Assembly (NCBI RefSeq): GCF_900108245.1
Contig: NZ_FNUY01000004.1
Span: 310,001 to 374,000, forward strand
Length of the DNA stretch: 64,000 nt
Direction of reading: 5' to 3'
Source of the DNA: Allobosea lathyri
GTDB taxonomy: Bacteria; Pseudomonadota; Alphaproteobacteria; Rhizobiales; Beijerinckiaceae
Shown: positions 1 to 12,448 of the stretch, one piece after another
How the letters are laid out: each line of letters opens with the position of its first letter
Numbering within the stretch: position 1 is the first letter of the stretch
Notes under the pieces: model-generated
Database searches by the model: none
What the model was told of the DNA's origin: nothing
What the model saw: the letters and a program-made list of their open reading frames with translations, nothing else
Position numbers and translations under genes: made by a program

Positions 1-1519
<1,519 letters not shown>

Positions 1520-1527
1520 TCAGGCGG

Positions 1528-2397
1528 TTAAAGCGCTTCCGCGCCGGAGATGATCTCGATCAGTTCCTTGGTGATCATCGCCTGACGCGAGCGGTTATAG
1601 AGCTGCGTCTGCTTCTTGATCATTTCGCCGGCATTGCGCGTGGCGGAATCCATTGCCGACATGCGCGCGCCCTGCTCGGAGGCAGCGTTCTCAAGGATCG
1701 CGCGCAGCACCTGAACCGTGAGGTTGCGCGGCAGCAGCGTCTCCAGGATCTCGCTCTCGTCGGGCTCGTAATCGTAGACGGCGTCGGTCACCTTCGTGCC
1801 CGCCGGGATCTCGGCGGGAATGATGCGCTGCGCCGTCGGGATCTGCGAGATCACCGACTTGAACTTCGAGAAGAACAAAGTCGCGACGTCGAACTCACCC
1901 TCGGCAAAGCGCGCCAGGATGTTCTGGGCGATCGCCTCGGCGTTGACGTAGCCGACCTGCTTGAAGGCACGCAGGTCGATCAGCTCGATGATGTCTTTCT
2001 CGAACTGGCGGCGCAGGACATCATAGCCCTTCTTGCCGACGCAGATGATCTTGACCGTCTTGCCCTCGGCCTTGAGCGCATTCGCCTTGTCGCGCGCCAG
2101 ACGCGCGATCGAGGAGTTGAATGCGCCGCAAAGCCCGCGCTCAGCCGTGCAGACCACCAGAAGATGGACCTTGTCGGCCCCTGTTCCGGCGATCAGCCTC
2201 GGCGCGCTCGAACCCGAGACGCCCGACGCCAGATTGGCCAGCACCGTCTCCATGCGCTCGGCATAGGGACGCGCCGCTTCGGCCGCAGCCTGCGCCCGGC
2301 GCAGCTTTGCAGCCGCCACCATCTGCATGGCCTTGGTGATCTTCTGCGTCGCCTTGACCGAGGCGATGCGGTTTCGCAGATCCTTCAAGGAAGGCAT
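1528..2397 (-). CDS. atpG: ATP synthase F1 subunit gamma
   Basis: Central rotating shaft of F1, coupling proton flow to catalysis. The protein has 289 residues, a normal length. It starts with the typical [20 protein letters not shown] and ends with the conserved helix [19 protein letters not shown], the two helices that form the coiled-coil rotor. It sits between atpA (44 bp upstream) and atpD (74 bp downstream) on the same strand, as in other bacterial atp operons. Nothing in the reading frame looks altered. Confidence 0.98.
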   Translation of the reverse strand: MPSLKDLRNRIASVKATQKITKAMQMVAAAKLRRAQAAAEAARPYAERMETVLANLASGVSGSSAPRLIAGTGADKVHLLVVCTAERGLCGAFNSSIARLARDKANALKAEGKTVKIICVGKKGYDVLRRQFEKDIIELIDLRAFKQVGYVNAEAIAQNILARFAEGEFDVATLFFSKFKSVISQIPTAQRIIPAEIPAGTKVTDAVYDYEPDESEILETLLPRNLTVQVLRAILENAASEQGARMSAMDSATRNAGEMIKKQTQLYNRSRQAMITKELIEIISGAEAL

Positions 2398-2441
2398 CGA
2401 CGATCCTCATATTGGCAGAGCGCTGAGCGCCCCGCGCGGCC

Positions 2442-3970
<1,529 letters not shown>

Positions 3971-3971
<1 letters not shown>

Positions 3972-4540
3972 CAGCCGACCTCTTTCATGGCAAGACGAAT
4001 TGAATTGAGTTTGGTTTTCAGCGAGGCGTCGACCATGCGGGAGCCCATCTTGACGACGAGCCCGCCGATCAGCGCCGGATCGATCTTGATCGCGACATCG
4101 ACATCCTTGCCGGCGACACTTGCGAGCGCGGCGCGGATTTCCTCGACACGCTTTGCGGTGGGCTGTTCGGCGACCGTGACTTCGGCGCTGACGATGCCCT
4201 TGGCCTCGGCGACGAGGTTCTTGTAGCCCTGGATCATCCCCGGCAGCGCGAAAAGGCGGCGCTTGCTGGCGACGAGACCAATGAAGTTTCCGGCGATGCC
4301 GGAGATGCCGGCCTTGGCGAGAACGGCGTTGACCGCGCCGGTCTGCTCCTCGACCGAAAAGGCAGGGCTCTCGATCAGCCGCCGAAGATCCTCGCTCTCG
4401 GCCAGCATCGCGCTGAAGGCGTTGAGATCCGCGGAAACGGCGTCGACGGCATTGCCCTCGCTGGCCAGTTCAAAGAGAGCCGTGGCGTAACGCCCTGCGA
4501 CGCCCGAAACCAATGACCCTTGCGATCCGCCTTCAGCCAC
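3971..4540 (-). CDS. atpH: ATP synthase F1 subunit delta
   Basis: Peripheral-stalk subunit (OSCP-type) that ties F1 to the stator. The 189-residue protein shows the family layout: an N-terminal helical bundle (about residues 10-115, including [11 protein letters not shown]) and a C-terminal domain ending in [20 protein letters not shown], the family signature. The F0 genes are absent on this side, so as in other alphaproteobacteria they are probably encoded elsewhere. It is the first gene of the F1 operon here; the 340 bp upstream should hold its promoter. A start about 10 codons further in is possible because the first residues [10 protein letters not shown] are not conserved. Confidence 0.95.
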
Positions 4541-4879
4541 GCGTCATGTCTCTCGTTCAAAGGACCGCCCCGGCGACCCTCTGGCGAGGGCGGAGTGCAT
4601 CGTCCTGGCGCTGCAATGTATCCGCGGACGGTGAGCTGCAATCCCGCTCAGCGACCGAAATGTGGCGGTGCACTAGCATGTGGTTTTGGGAGGCGCAACC
4701 GCGCTTCGCCCCTTGGTAGCCAGTTGAGCCCCTGCTTCGCCCAACCAAGGCCGTTGCAGAGGAGCCGGGAGGCGCCGGACCTGCGGACCCGAGCACAATT
4801 CCGACCCGGATTCCTGTCGCATCATTGACGCAACCATTTGTTGTATTTGCGTCGACATGCAACATCGGGGGAAGGCATT
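4541..4879. other. Intergenic region between atpH and a small secreted-protein gene
   Basis: This 339 bp gap separates two divergent genes, so it must hold the promoter of the atpHAGD operon (minus strand) and that of the gene at 4880 (plus strand). I could not pick out a convincing -35/-10 pair on either strand, and found no hairpin terminator, RNA gene or repeat in it. Confidence 0.5.
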
Positions 4880-5227
4880 ATGAAGCGCGTGAAACTCGCG
4901 GCGGCGGGCCTGACGGCGCTTGCCGGCCTGCTGGCGGCGGAATCGTCCGTGGCGCAGTTCGAACGTTCGCGCCGCTCCGTGTCCGCCGACAGGCCAACAC
5001 TCATCTACAGCTATTGGAACTGCCGGACCGGCATCATCCAAGCGGTCAATGGCGAGGCCGAAAAAGGGCGCATCACCACCCGCGAAGCCACCCAGAAACG
5101 CTGCGGCAATCGCACGCAGCCCGTCATCGAGGTGATCTACACGCCGCCCGCAAATTTCAGGGGCGAGGACGACGTCTATATCCACTCAGGCAATGGGCAG
5201 AAACGGATTTATCTGACGGTCAGGTAG
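4880..5227 (+). CDS. Small secreted protein of unknown function
   Basis: Predicted 115-residue protein with a cleavable signal peptide: MKRVKLAAAGLTALAGLLAA, with a likely cut after the SSVA residues near position 25. The mature part is about 90 residues, with two cysteines (in WNCRTG and KRCGNR) that could form a disulfide in the periplasm. A beta-rich C-terminus (VIYTPPANFRGEDDVYIH) resembles Ig-like or cadherin-like repeat endings. The start at 4880 is chosen because a purine-rich ribosome site (GGGGGAAGG) ends 5 bases before it and the signal peptide begins there; an upstream in-frame start at 4838 would put extra residues before the signal. It ends 3 bp from the convergent priA stop. I do not recognise a function. 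Confidence 0.75.
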   Translation: MKRVKLAAAGLTALAGLLAAESSVAQFERSRRSVSADRPTLIYSYWNCRTGIIQAVNGEAEKGRITTREATQKRCGNRTQPVIEVIYTPPANFRGEDDVYIHSGNGQKRIYLTVR

Positions 5228-5230
5228 CCG

Positions 5231-7417
5231 TCACAGAAAGCTCTGCGGATCGACATCGACGGCGACGCGCACGGAGCCCTTCGGCTTTGGCGCCCGCTTG
5301 AGCCAGGCGCGCAGGTAGTCCTGCAGGTTCACGTCGCGCGTCGTCTTGACGATCAGGCGCATGCGATGGCGGCCGCGCAGCACTGCGAGCGGCGCTTCTG
5401 CCGGCCCCAGTACGAAAACACCCTCTGGAACCTCGGCGCAGCGCGCCAGTGCGCGGGCATGACTTTCGGATTCCGGCTGGCTGTTGGCCGAGATGATCAG
5501 CCCGGCGAGCCGGCCGAAGGGCGGCAGGCCTGCAGCCTCCCGCGAGGCCGTCTCTGCGGCATAAAACCGCTCCGGATCGCCGGAGATCAGCGCCTTCAGC
5601 ACGGGGTGGCCGGGGTCATGCGTCTGCAGCAGAGCGCGGCCGGGTTTCTCGCCGCGTCCTGCGCGGCCCGTCACCTGTCGCAACACCTGGAAGGTGCGTT
5701 CGGCCGCCCGCGGGTCGCCCGAGGTCAGGCCGAGATCGGCGTCGATCACCCCGACCAGCGTCATGCCGGGGAAATTATGGCCCTTGGCGACGAGCTGCGT
5801 GCCGATGACGATATCGAATTCACCCTCGGCAACGGCCATCAGCTCCTGTTTCAGCCGCTCTGTACCCCCCGGGAAATCGCTGGAGAGCACGATCGAGCGC
5901 GCCTGCGGAAACCGCGTCGCGACCTCCTCGGCCAATCGCTCGACGCCAGGACCACAGGCAGTGAGGCTTTCGGGCGCGTGGCAGGCCGGGCATTCATGCG
6001 GCCGGCGCTCGACATGGCCGCAATGATGGCAGACCAGCGCGCGACGGAAACGGTGATCGACCAGCCAGGCCGAGCAGTTCGGGCATTGGAAGCGGTGGCC
6101 ACAATCGCGGCACAGCGTCAGCGGCGCATAGCCGCGCCGGTTGAGGAAGAGCAGCGACTGCTCCTTGGCCTCCAGATTGACCTGGATCGCCTTGACCAGC
6201 GCGTCGGAAATCCAGCGCCCGCGCTCAGGCTTGTCACGACGCAGGTCGACGAGACCCAGCGTCGGTAATTGGCGCCCGCCGAAACGCTCCGGCAGCTTGA
6301 GATGCACATAGCGCCCGCGCTCGGCATTGATGCGCGTTTCCAGCGAGGGCGTCGCCGATGTCAGGATGACCGGGGCGTTCTCGATGCGCCCGCGCACCAC
6401 GGCCATGTCGCGGGCATGATAGCTGACACCGTCCTCCTGCTTGTAGGCGGCCTCGTGCTCCTCATCGACGACGATCAGCCCGAGCGTCCTGTAGGGCAGG
6501 AACAGCGCCGAGCGCGCGCCGGCCACGACCTTGGCCTCGCCGCTCGCGATCGCCGCCTGCAGGCGCTCGCGCTTGCGCCCTGTCACCGCCGAGTGCCACA
6601 GGCCCGGCCGCACGCCGAAACGCGCCTCGAACCGGTCGATGAACTGTGCCGTCAGCGCGATTTCCGGCATCAGGATCAGGCTCTGCCGGTCCTGCCGGAT
6701 CGCCTCGGCGACCGCTTCGAAATAGACCTCGGTCTTGCCCGAGCCGGTGACGCCTTCGAGCAGGGTCACGCCGAAACCATTCGCCTGCACCGAGGCGACG
6801 AGCGCAGCGGCAGCGCTCGACTGCCCCTCCGACAGCGTCGGTTTGGCATGATCGGGATCCGGCAACGCCGCAATCGCATCGCGCGGCAGCGGCTCAACCG
6901 CGAAGGTGCCGGCATCGACAAGGGAATCGATCACCGCCGCACTGACCGAGGCAGCCTCGGCAAGAGCCGATTTGGCAATCAGCAGACCGCCCTCGGCCGC
7001 CGCGATCGCCCGCATCCGCGCCGGCGTCATCCGAGCAGGTGGTGCGCCGACGAGCCTGACGCCGAGCCTGGGACGCTCCGGCGTATCGTCGGGCGGGCGC
7101 CTGAGCGCCAGTGCCAACACCGACCCCTTCGGGGCGAGCGTGTACCACGCCACCCAGTCGACGAGCTTCATCAGGGCCGGATCGAGCGGTGGCATGTCGA
7201 GCCGTCCGGTGACGCGCTTGAGATTGCCGCCGCGTCCGGCGCCCCGGCTCCAGACCACGCCGGTCGTCTCGCGCGGGCCAAGCGGCACCTGCACGACATC
7301 GCCGAGCTTCAGGACGAGTCCGGCAGGCACCGCATAGCTGTAGGCCTGATCCAGCCCGAGCGGAATCAGCACATCGACCGTGCCGCCCTCTTCCAACTCG
7401 ATCGGCTGTTCATTCAT
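5231..7417 (-). CDS. priA: Primosomal protein N' (replication restart helicase)
   Basis: Superfamily 2 DNA helicase that reloads the replisome at stalled forks. The 728-residue protein has an N-terminal DNA-binding domain (about 1-110), a Walker A motif (LLEGVTGSGKTEVYF), the Walker B form VVDEEHEAAYKQ, and a zinc-binding insert with paired cysteines (CRDCGHRFQCPNC, then CHHCGH and CPAC). Helicase motifs V-VI follow (GTQLVAKGHNFPGMTLVGV, RAGRGEKPGR). It is divergent from the XerC-type recombinase gene with only 47 bp between the starts. Confidence 0.97.
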   Translation of the reverse strand: MNEQPIELEEGGTVDVLIPLGLDQAYSYAVPAGLVLKLGDVVQVPLGPRETTGVVWSRGAGRGGNLKRVTGRLDMPPLDPALMKLVDWVAWYTLAPKGSVLALALRRPPDDTPERPRLGVRLVGAPPARMTPARMRAIAAAEGGLLIAKSALAEAASVSAAVIDSLVDAGTFAVEPLPRDAIAALPDPDHAKPTLSEGQSSAAAALVASVQANGFGVTLLEGVTGSGKTEVYFEAVAEAIRQDRQSLILMPEIALTAQFIDRFEARFGVRPGLWHSAVTGRKRERLQAAIASGEAKVVAGARSALFLPYRTLGLIVVDEEHEAAYKQEDGVSYHARDMAVVRGRIENAPVILTSATPSLETRINAERGRYVHLKLPERFGGRQLPTLGLVDLRRDKPERGRWISDALVKAIQVNLEAKEQSLLFLNRRGYAPLTLCRDCGHRFQCPNCSAWLVDHRFRRALVCHHCGHVERRPHECPACHAPESLTACGPGVERLAEEVATRFPQARSIVLSSDFPGGTERLKQELMAVAEGEFDIVIGTQLVAKGHNFPGMTLVGVIDADLGLTSGDPRAAERTFQVLRQVTGRAGRGEKPGRALLQTHDPGHPVLKALISGDPERFYAAETASREAAGLPPFGRLAGLIISANSQPESESHARALARCAEVPEGVFVLGPAEAPLAVLRGRHRMRLIVKTTRDVNLQDYLRAWLKRAPKPKGSVRVAVDVDPQSFL

Positions 7418-7464
7418 GCGCCCGTGTCTAGCATCGATTCGGGCCCTGTTAAGGCAGTGGCGTC

Positions 7465-8403
7465 ATGCTCTCGATCATGACCGATTTTGAGACCCTCCGC
7501 CGCGACTGGCTCAACCATCTTGCTCACGAGCGCCGCCTCTCGCCGAAGACCCTCGAAGCCTATGGCCGGGATCTCGGCCAGTTCAGTGCTTTTCTCGACG
7601 GCCATCTCGGCGGCACGGCGTCGCTGGCAGACATCGCAGCGCTCAAACCGGTCGATCTGCGCGCCTTTCTCGGCCAGCGCCGCCGCGACGGGGTCGGCAA
7701 CCGCACCTTGATGCGCCAGCTCGCGGCGCTGCGCTCCTTCGCCCGTTTCGGCGAGCGCACCGGCAAGCTGACGGCCGCGGCTTTTGCGGCGACACGCGGC
7801 CCGCGCATCGGCAAATCCCTGCCCCGCCCCCTCGATGCCCAGGCGGCGAAGGCGGTGACACGCGCCGACACCCGCGCCGGCGAGGAGCGCGAGGCCTGGA
7901 TCCTGGCGCGCGACGCCGCCGTTCTAGCACTGCTCTATGGCTGCGGGCTGCGCATTTCGGAAGCCCTGTCGCTCTCCCGCGCCCAGGCCCCCAAAAGCGC
8001 CGGCGACACGCTGACCGTCATCGGTAAGGGGCAGAAGACCCGCATGGTGCCGGTCCTGCCCGTCGTAATCACCGCAATCGAAGAATATCTTGCACTCTGC
8101 CCCTGGCGCCTGCCGCTAGACGGGCCGCTCTTCTTGGGAGCCAAGGGCGGGCCGCTTTCGCCGCGCATCATCCAGCTCGCAGTGGAGGGCCTGCGGGGCG
8201 CGCTCGGCCTGCCGTCCTCGGCGACGCCGCACTCCCTGCGCCATTCCTTCGCGACGCATCTGCTCGGGCGCGGCGGCGATCTGCGCGCCATCCAGGAATT
8301 GCTCGGCCACGCCTCCCTCTCGACGACGCAGATTTATACACGCATCGACTCGACCCGGCTGATGGCGGCCTATGACGCGGCGCATCCGCGCGCGAGCCGT
8401 TGA
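7465..8403 (+). CDS. xerC: Tyrosine recombinase, XerC type
   Basis: Site-specific recombinase of 312 residues, probably acting at dif to resolve chromosome dimers. The N-terminal SAM-like core-binding domain (about 5-95, with HLAHERRLSPKTLEAYGRDL) is followed by the catalytic domain with Arg in YGCGLRISEALSL, HxxR in HSLRHSFATHLLGRGGD, the GHASLSTTQIYT segment and the tyrosine nucleophile in IYTRI. Location next to priA in the core genome, and length close to 300, favour housekeeping XerC over a phage or island integrase. An ATG four codons in (7477) is an alternative start; AAGG at 7451-7454 fits 7465 better. Confidence 0.92.
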   Translation: MLSIMTDFETLRRDWLNHLAHERRLSPKTLEAYGRDLGQFSAFLDGHLGGTASLADIAALKPVDLRAFLGQRRRDGVGNRTLMRQLAALRSFARFGERTGKLTAAAFAATRGPRIGKSLPRPLDAQAAKAVTRADTRAGEEREAWILARDAAVLALLYGCGLRISEALSLSRAQAPKSAGDTLTVIGKGQKTRMVPVLPVVITAIEEYLALCPWRLPLDGPLFLGAKGGPLSPRIIQLAVEGLRGALGLPSSATPHSLRHSFATHLLGRGGDLRAIQELLGHASLSTTQIYTRIDSTRLMAAYDAAHPRASR

Positions 8404-8488
8404 TTGCGGTTCGCCGAAAAAGCCGTCTTGATTTCGTCATGCAACACGGTCATCCCCGCCCTGCGATTCCAGGGGAACGAACCAAATC

Positions 8489-9052
8489 ATGACGTCAGCA
8501 ACGCCCGACATCACTGATGGCAAGAACAAGCGCATCGGTCTGCTCATTGCCATATTGGCCTTGCTGCTCGCTTTTTCGGAGATCGGCGGCAAGAACGCCG
8601 AGCAGGACGCGCTGGCGAAGAATGTCGAAGCCTCCAATCTCTGGGCGTTCTTCCAGGCCAAGACGATCCGCGGCACGACATTGCGCACCGCCGCCGAGGC
8701 GATGGAGGTCGATTTGGCCGGTGTCACCGATCCCGCAGCCAGAGACCGTATGCAGAAGCGCATCGCGTCCTGGCAGGCCACCTTCGCGCGCTATGATTCC
8801 GAGCCGGAAACCAATGAAGGCCGCAAGGAACTGATCGTGCGCGCCAAGGCAGCCGAAGCCCAGCGCGATATTTCGAGCGCTCGCGACGACAAATACGACA
8901 TCGTCTCGGGGCTCCTCCAGATCGCGATCGTGATCTCGTCTGCCGCCATTATCACCGGCGTGAGCCTGCTCGCATGGACAGGCGCCGGCCTCGGCCTCGC
9001 CGCGCTCGCATTGATGTTCGTGGCGCAACTCGCACCGACCGCGCTGTTCTGA
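8489..9052 (+). CDS. DUF4337 family membrane protein
   Basis: The 187-residue protein matches the DUF4337 pattern: a charged N-terminus, one membrane helix (KRIGLLIAILALLLAFSEIG, about 15-36), a soluble helical stretch containing the signature NLWAFFQAKTIRGT, then two C-terminal membrane helices (about 140-160 and 162-185). The biochemical role of this family is unknown. A good ribosome site (AGGGGAACG) sits 8 bases before the ATG. It converges on the amidase gene, with 7 bp between the two stops. Confidence 0.85.
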   Translation: MTSATPDITDGKNKRIGLLIAILALLLAFSEIGGKNAEQDALAKNVEASNLWAFFQAKTIRGTTLRTAAEAMEVDLAGVTDPAARDRMQKRIASWQATFARYDSEPETNEGRKELIVRAKAAEAQRDISSARDDKYDIVSGLLQIAIVISSAAIITGVSLLAWTGAGLGLAALALMFVAQLAPTALF

Positions 9053-9059
9053 AGCGAAC

Positions 9060-10439
9060 TCAGCGCGGCCAGGGCACCTCGCCGCCGCGCAGGCTCTCCC
9101 AGGCCCTGGCCATCCTGAGGACGCCGAGATCGTCGAAGCGCCGGCCGGTGATCTGCAGCCCGATCGGCAATCCACCCGCAGTCAGACCGGCATGGACCGA
9201 GACCGAGGGCTGGTCCGACATGTTCGCCGCCACGGTGAAGCAGATATGCTCGAAGGGGCGCTGCGGATCGTGGATCGGCGACGCGAGTTCGGCTGCAAAG
9301 CTCGGTACGGGCGATACCGGCGAGAGGACGAAGTCGAAGGGCGCGCTCGCTTTCAGGGCCGCATCGCGGATCGCCAGCATCTGGCTCATGCCGCGATAGA
9401 CGCGTTCGCCGCTCAGGGCCCGCCCACCCTGCGCCCAGGCGTAGATATAGGGCAGGACCTTCGCCTGCCTCGCCTCGGACAGCCTGCCAATATCGGCCCA
9501 GGCGCGCTGGCGCCAGAAATCGTCGAGACCATCGAGCATCTCGCGGGTCAGAAACGGTGCTGCGGGCTCGACGCTCGCTCCAGCCGCGGCAAACGCCTTC
9601 GCCGCGGCCTCGATCGCAGCGCGAACCTCAGGTTCGACCGGCAGGCCGATGCCGGCATCGAGCTGCAGCCCGAGGCGCAGGCCCTTCACATCCATTTCCA
9701 GCGCGAGCCAATCTATGTCCTGTGGTGGAAGGCTCATGCCGTCGCGGGCATCGGGCTTGGAGAGCTCCCGCATCATCCGGGCCGCATCCGCCGCGTTGCG
9801 CGTCATCGGTCCGGCCGCCCGACCGTAATAGCTCGGATCGATCGGCACCCGCCCGAAGCTTGGTTTGAGGCCGACAAGCCCACACCAGCCCGCCGGCAGG
9901 CGGATCGAACCGCCGATATCGGTACCGACATGCAGCGGTCCGTAGCCGGCAGCTCCAGCTGCCCCCGCCCCGGCCGAAGAGCCGCCGGGGTTCTTCGAGA
10001 GATCCCACGGATTGCGCGTCAGCGGGTGGAAGCTGGAGAGGCCCGACGACAACATGCCGTAATCGGGCATCGTCGTCTTCGCAAGGATGACGCAACCGGC
10101 CTCGCGCAAACGGGCGGCAGGCGGCGCATCCTCGGTCGCGGGCACCAGATCGCGCGCCGCCGTCCCCAGCGGAACGGCCACGCCGCGTGTCGCGATATTC
10201 TCCTTGATCGTGCAGGGAACGCCGTCGAGCGGGAGGGGCTGGCCGGCACGCCAGCGCCCTTCCGAGGCTTTCGCGGCCACGCGTGCGCCGGCCGGGTCGT
10301 AGGCGTAGAGCGCCCGCAACTCAGGCTCCCGCGCCTCGATCCGCGCGATCACGGCCTCGGTCACCTCGACCGGAGACAAGCTCCCGTCCGCATAGGCCGC
10401 CAGCAGCGCGACGGCACTCAGATCGGCGATATCGGTCAT
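9060..10439 (-). CDS. Amidase-signature family hydrolase
   Basis: Predicted 459-residue amidase hydrolysing a carbon-nitrogen bond to acid and ammonia. The Ser-cisSer-Lys triad is visible: Lys79 in CTIKENIATRG, serines 154/155 in NPGGSSAGAG, and the nucleophile Ser178 in GTDIGGSIRLP. The frame stays open upstream into the permease gene, but the protein starts at the ATG ending at 10439, where the family N-terminus (MTDIADLSAVALLAAYADG) begins. It is the last gene of the operon: binding protein, two permeases, amidase. The context suggests that the importer brings in an amide or small peptide-like compound that this enzyme cleaves. Substrate not readable from sequence. Confidence 0.9.
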   Translation of the reverse strand: MTDIADLSAVALLAAYADGSLSPVEVTEAVIARIEAREPELRALYAYDPAGARVAAKASEGRWRAGQPLPLDGVPCTIKENIATRGVAVPLGTAARDLVPATEDAPPAARLREAGCVILAKTTMPDYGMLSSGLSSFHPLTRNPWDLSKNPGGSSAGAGAAGAAGYGPLHVGTDIGGSIRLPAGWCGLVGLKPSFGRVPIDPSYYGRAAGPMTRNAADAARMMRELSKPDARDGMSLPPQDIDWLALEMDVKGLRLGLQLDAGIGLPVEPEVRAAIEAAAKAFAAAGASVEPAAPFLTREMLDGLDDFWRQRAWADIGRLSEARQAKVLPYIYAWAQGGRALSGERVYRGMSQMLAIRDAALKASAPFDFVLSPVSPVPSFAAELASPIHDPQRPFEHICFTVAANMSDQPSVSVHAGLTAGGLPIGLQITGRRFDDLGVLRMARAWESLRGGEVPWPR

Positions 10440-10459
10440 GGCGTATCCTTCTTCTGATC

Positions 10460-11320
10460 TTACCGGGCCCGCCGCAGGCGCGGGTCGAGCGCATCGCGCA
10501 GGCCGTCGCCCAGCAGGTTGAAACCGAGAACCGTCACCGCGATCGCAGCGCCCGGAAACACAGCGAGCCAGGGCTGCATCGCCATGAAGGTCTGGGCCTC
10601 GTTGAGCATGCGCCCCCAGGAGGGATTGGGCGGCTGCGTGCCCAATCCCAGATAGGACAGCCCGGCTTCGGCCAATATGGCGAGCGCGAATTGGATCGTC
10701 GCCTGCACCACCAGGACCCCGGCAATATTGGGGAGCACATGGCGCCCTGTGATCTGCCAATTGTCGAGCCCGGCAGCCCGCGCCGCCTGAATGTAATCCT
10801 GCGTCCAGATCTGGAGCGCCGCCCCGCGCGCAAGACGCGCAAAATAGGGCAGGTTCAGCACGCCGATCGCGACCACCGCGTTGAGCATGCCCGGCCCCGC
10901 AATCGCGGTGATCATGATGGCGGTAAGCACGGCGGGAAAGGCGTGCGTGAAATCGGCCGTCCGCATGATCAGATTGTCCAGCCAGCCGTCGCGGCGGATC
11001 GCAGCGAGCAGGCCAAGCGTCGCGCCGAGGATCATGCCGATCCCGACCGCGCCCAGGCCAACGGCAAGCGAATTGCGCGCACCGACCATGATCATCGAGA
11101 GCACGTCGCGGCCGAACTGGTCGGTGCCGAACCAGTTGGCGCCAGATGGTGGCTTCAGCCGGTTCAAAATCATCATCTGCGTCGGTGGATACGGCGTCCA
11201 GAGCCAGGAGATCAGCGCCAATCCAACGATGAGACCCGTCAATGCCGCCCCGAGCAGGAAGGACGGTCCCGTCCACCAGGGCCTCTGACGAGCAGGGATC
11301 GGGGCTTGCGCAAGCGTCAT
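10460..11320 (-). CDS. ABC transporter permease, DppC/OppC type
   Basis: Inner-membrane permease of 286 residues. It has the DppC-type N-terminal helix, the loop GTDQFGRDVLSMIMVGARNSL typical of the family, and the EAA-type coupling motif region (AARAAGLDNWQITGRHVLPN) that contacts an ATPase. It ends with the family-typical GDGLRDALDPRLRR. Its start overlaps the preceding permease stop by 4 bp, so the two are translated together. No ATPase gene (DppD/DppF type) lies in the operon. Confidence 0.93.
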   Translation of the reverse strand: MTLAQAPIPARQRPWWTGPSFLLGAALTGLIVGLALISWLWTPYPPTQMMILNRLKPPSGANWFGTDQFGRDVLSMIMVGARNSLAVGLGAVGIGMILGATLGLLAAIRRDGWLDNLIMRTADFTHAFPAVLTAIMITAIAGPGMLNAVVAIGVLNLPYFARLARGAALQIWTQDYIQAARAAGLDNWQITGRHVLPNIAGVLVVQATIQFALAILAEAGLSYLGLGTQPPNPSWGRMLNEAQTFMAMQPWLAVFPGAAIAVTVLGFNLLGDGLRDALDPRLRRAR

Positions 11321-12264
11321 GACACTTGCCGCAGGCGGGGGTCGATGACGCCGTAGAGCAGTTCCACCGCAAAGTTGAGCAGGATCGCCAGCGCCGCAAA
11401 CAGCATGACGAGGTCCTTGACCACGATCAGATCGTGCTGGGCGATCGACTGGAAGACGAGCCGCCCCAGCCCCGGCAGCGCAAAGACATTTTCGATGATG
11501 ATGGCGCCGGCGATCAGCACCGAAAATTGCAGGCCGAGAATGGTCACCACGGGGATCAGCGCATTGCGCAGCGCATGACGCAATATGGTGACACGCTCGC
11601 TCAGCCCCTTGGCGCGGGCGGTGCGGACGAAATCCTCCTGCAGCGTGTCGAGCATCGAGGAGCGCGTCACCCGCGCCAGAATGGCAGCTTGAGGCAAAGC
11701 GAGCGCCAGCGCTGGCATCGCGAGCGCCTTGAACCCGGGCAGGAGCCCGGCCTGCCAGCCCGGAAACCCACCGGCCGGCAGCCAGCCAAGTCCGATCGCG
11801 AAGACGAGCACGAGCAACAGCCCGAACCAGAAATTCGGAATGGCAAGCCCTGCCTGTGCGAACACCATTACCGCCGCATCAGCCGGCCGGTTGTGCCGCG
11901 CCGCCGCGAGGATGCCGAGCGGCATGCCGATCAGCGTCGCCAGCGCGATCGCCAGCAGCGCCAGCGGCAGCGTCACCGCCATCCGTTCCGCGATGAGCTG
12001 CGCGACCGGAACGCGATAGGTGTAGCTCAGCCCGAAATCGCCCGTGAGCATCCCGCCGATCCACAGGACGAAACGCAGCGGCGCCGGCCGATCGAGCCCC
12101 ATCTCGGCTCTCAGCGCGGCCAGCGCTTCAGGCGCGGCATTGAGGCCGAGCGTCACCGCAGCCGGATCGCCCGGCAGAACCTCCAGCATCAGGAAGATCA
12201 CCAGCGCAGCGCCTGCCAGCGTGGCACCGAGCGCGAAGAGGCGGCGTCCGATGTAGGGAATCAC
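11317..12264 (-). CDS. ABC transporter permease, DppB/OppB type
   Basis: Inner-membrane permease of 315 residues. The N-terminus MIPYIGRRLFALGATL and the following LEVLPGDPAAVTLG segment are typical of DppB. The EAA coupling motif appears as VRTARAKGLSERVTILRHALRN. The C-terminus VELLYGVIDPRLR is the family ending. It pairs with the overlapping DppC-type gene and is fed by the binding protein encoded upstream. A 184 bp gap with a palindromic repeat separates it from that binding-protein gene. Confidence 0.93.
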   Translation of the reverse strand: MIPYIGRRLFALGATLAGAALVIFLMLEVLPGDPAAVTLGLNAAPEALAALRAEMGLDRPAPLRFVLWIGGMLTGDFGLSYTYRVPVAQLIAERMAVTLPLALLAIALATLIGMPLGILAAARHNRPADAAVMVFAQAGLAIPNFWFGLLLVLVFAIGLGWLPAGGFPGWQAGLLPGFKALAMPALALALPQAAILARVTRSSMLDTLQEDFVRTARAKGLSERVTILRHALRNALIPVVTILGLQFSVLIAGAIIIENVFALPGLGRLVFQSIAQHDLIVVKDLVMLFAALAILLNFAVELLYGVIDPRLRQVS

Positions 12265-12313
12265 GCGTCAGCCCGCTTCACGACGGTGTTTTGCGGGGAC
12301 CTTCCCACGCCCG

Positions 12314-12418
12314 CGCCGTCATCCTGGGCGCAGCGAAGCGAAGACCCGGGATCCATCGTAGAGCGCAGCGCGCTGTGATGGGTCCCGGGTTGACCTACGG
12401 TCGCCCAGGATGACGGCG
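12314..12418. repeat. Palindromic repeat between binding-protein and permease genes
   Basis: Outer arms CGCCGTCATCCTGGGCG (12314-12330) and CGCCCAGGATGACGGCG (12402-12418) are exact inverted copies, enclosing about 70 bp that includes GCAGCGAAGCGAAGACCCGG. The same core recurs at 17057-17162. Its place after the binding-protein stop, before the permease start, is where REP-like hairpins stabilise the upstream message in other importer operons; that role is inferred. Confidence 0.85.
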
Positions 12419-12448
12419 AGAGTGTCATGCTTCGCTTTCCGAACGACC

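Noticed and set aside
4825..4855. TTGACG as a -35 box for the small secreted-protein gene
   Set aside because: No acceptable -10 hexamer lies 16-18 bp downstream.
7465..8403. Tyrosine recombinase as sign of an integrated island
   Set aside because: Sits beside priA in core genes, has XerC length, and no att repeats, tRNA or phage genes are near.
8436..8480. GC-rich stretch with short inverted pieces before the DUF4337 gene
   Set aside because: Arms are too short and imperfect to call a repeat of the families seen elsewhere.
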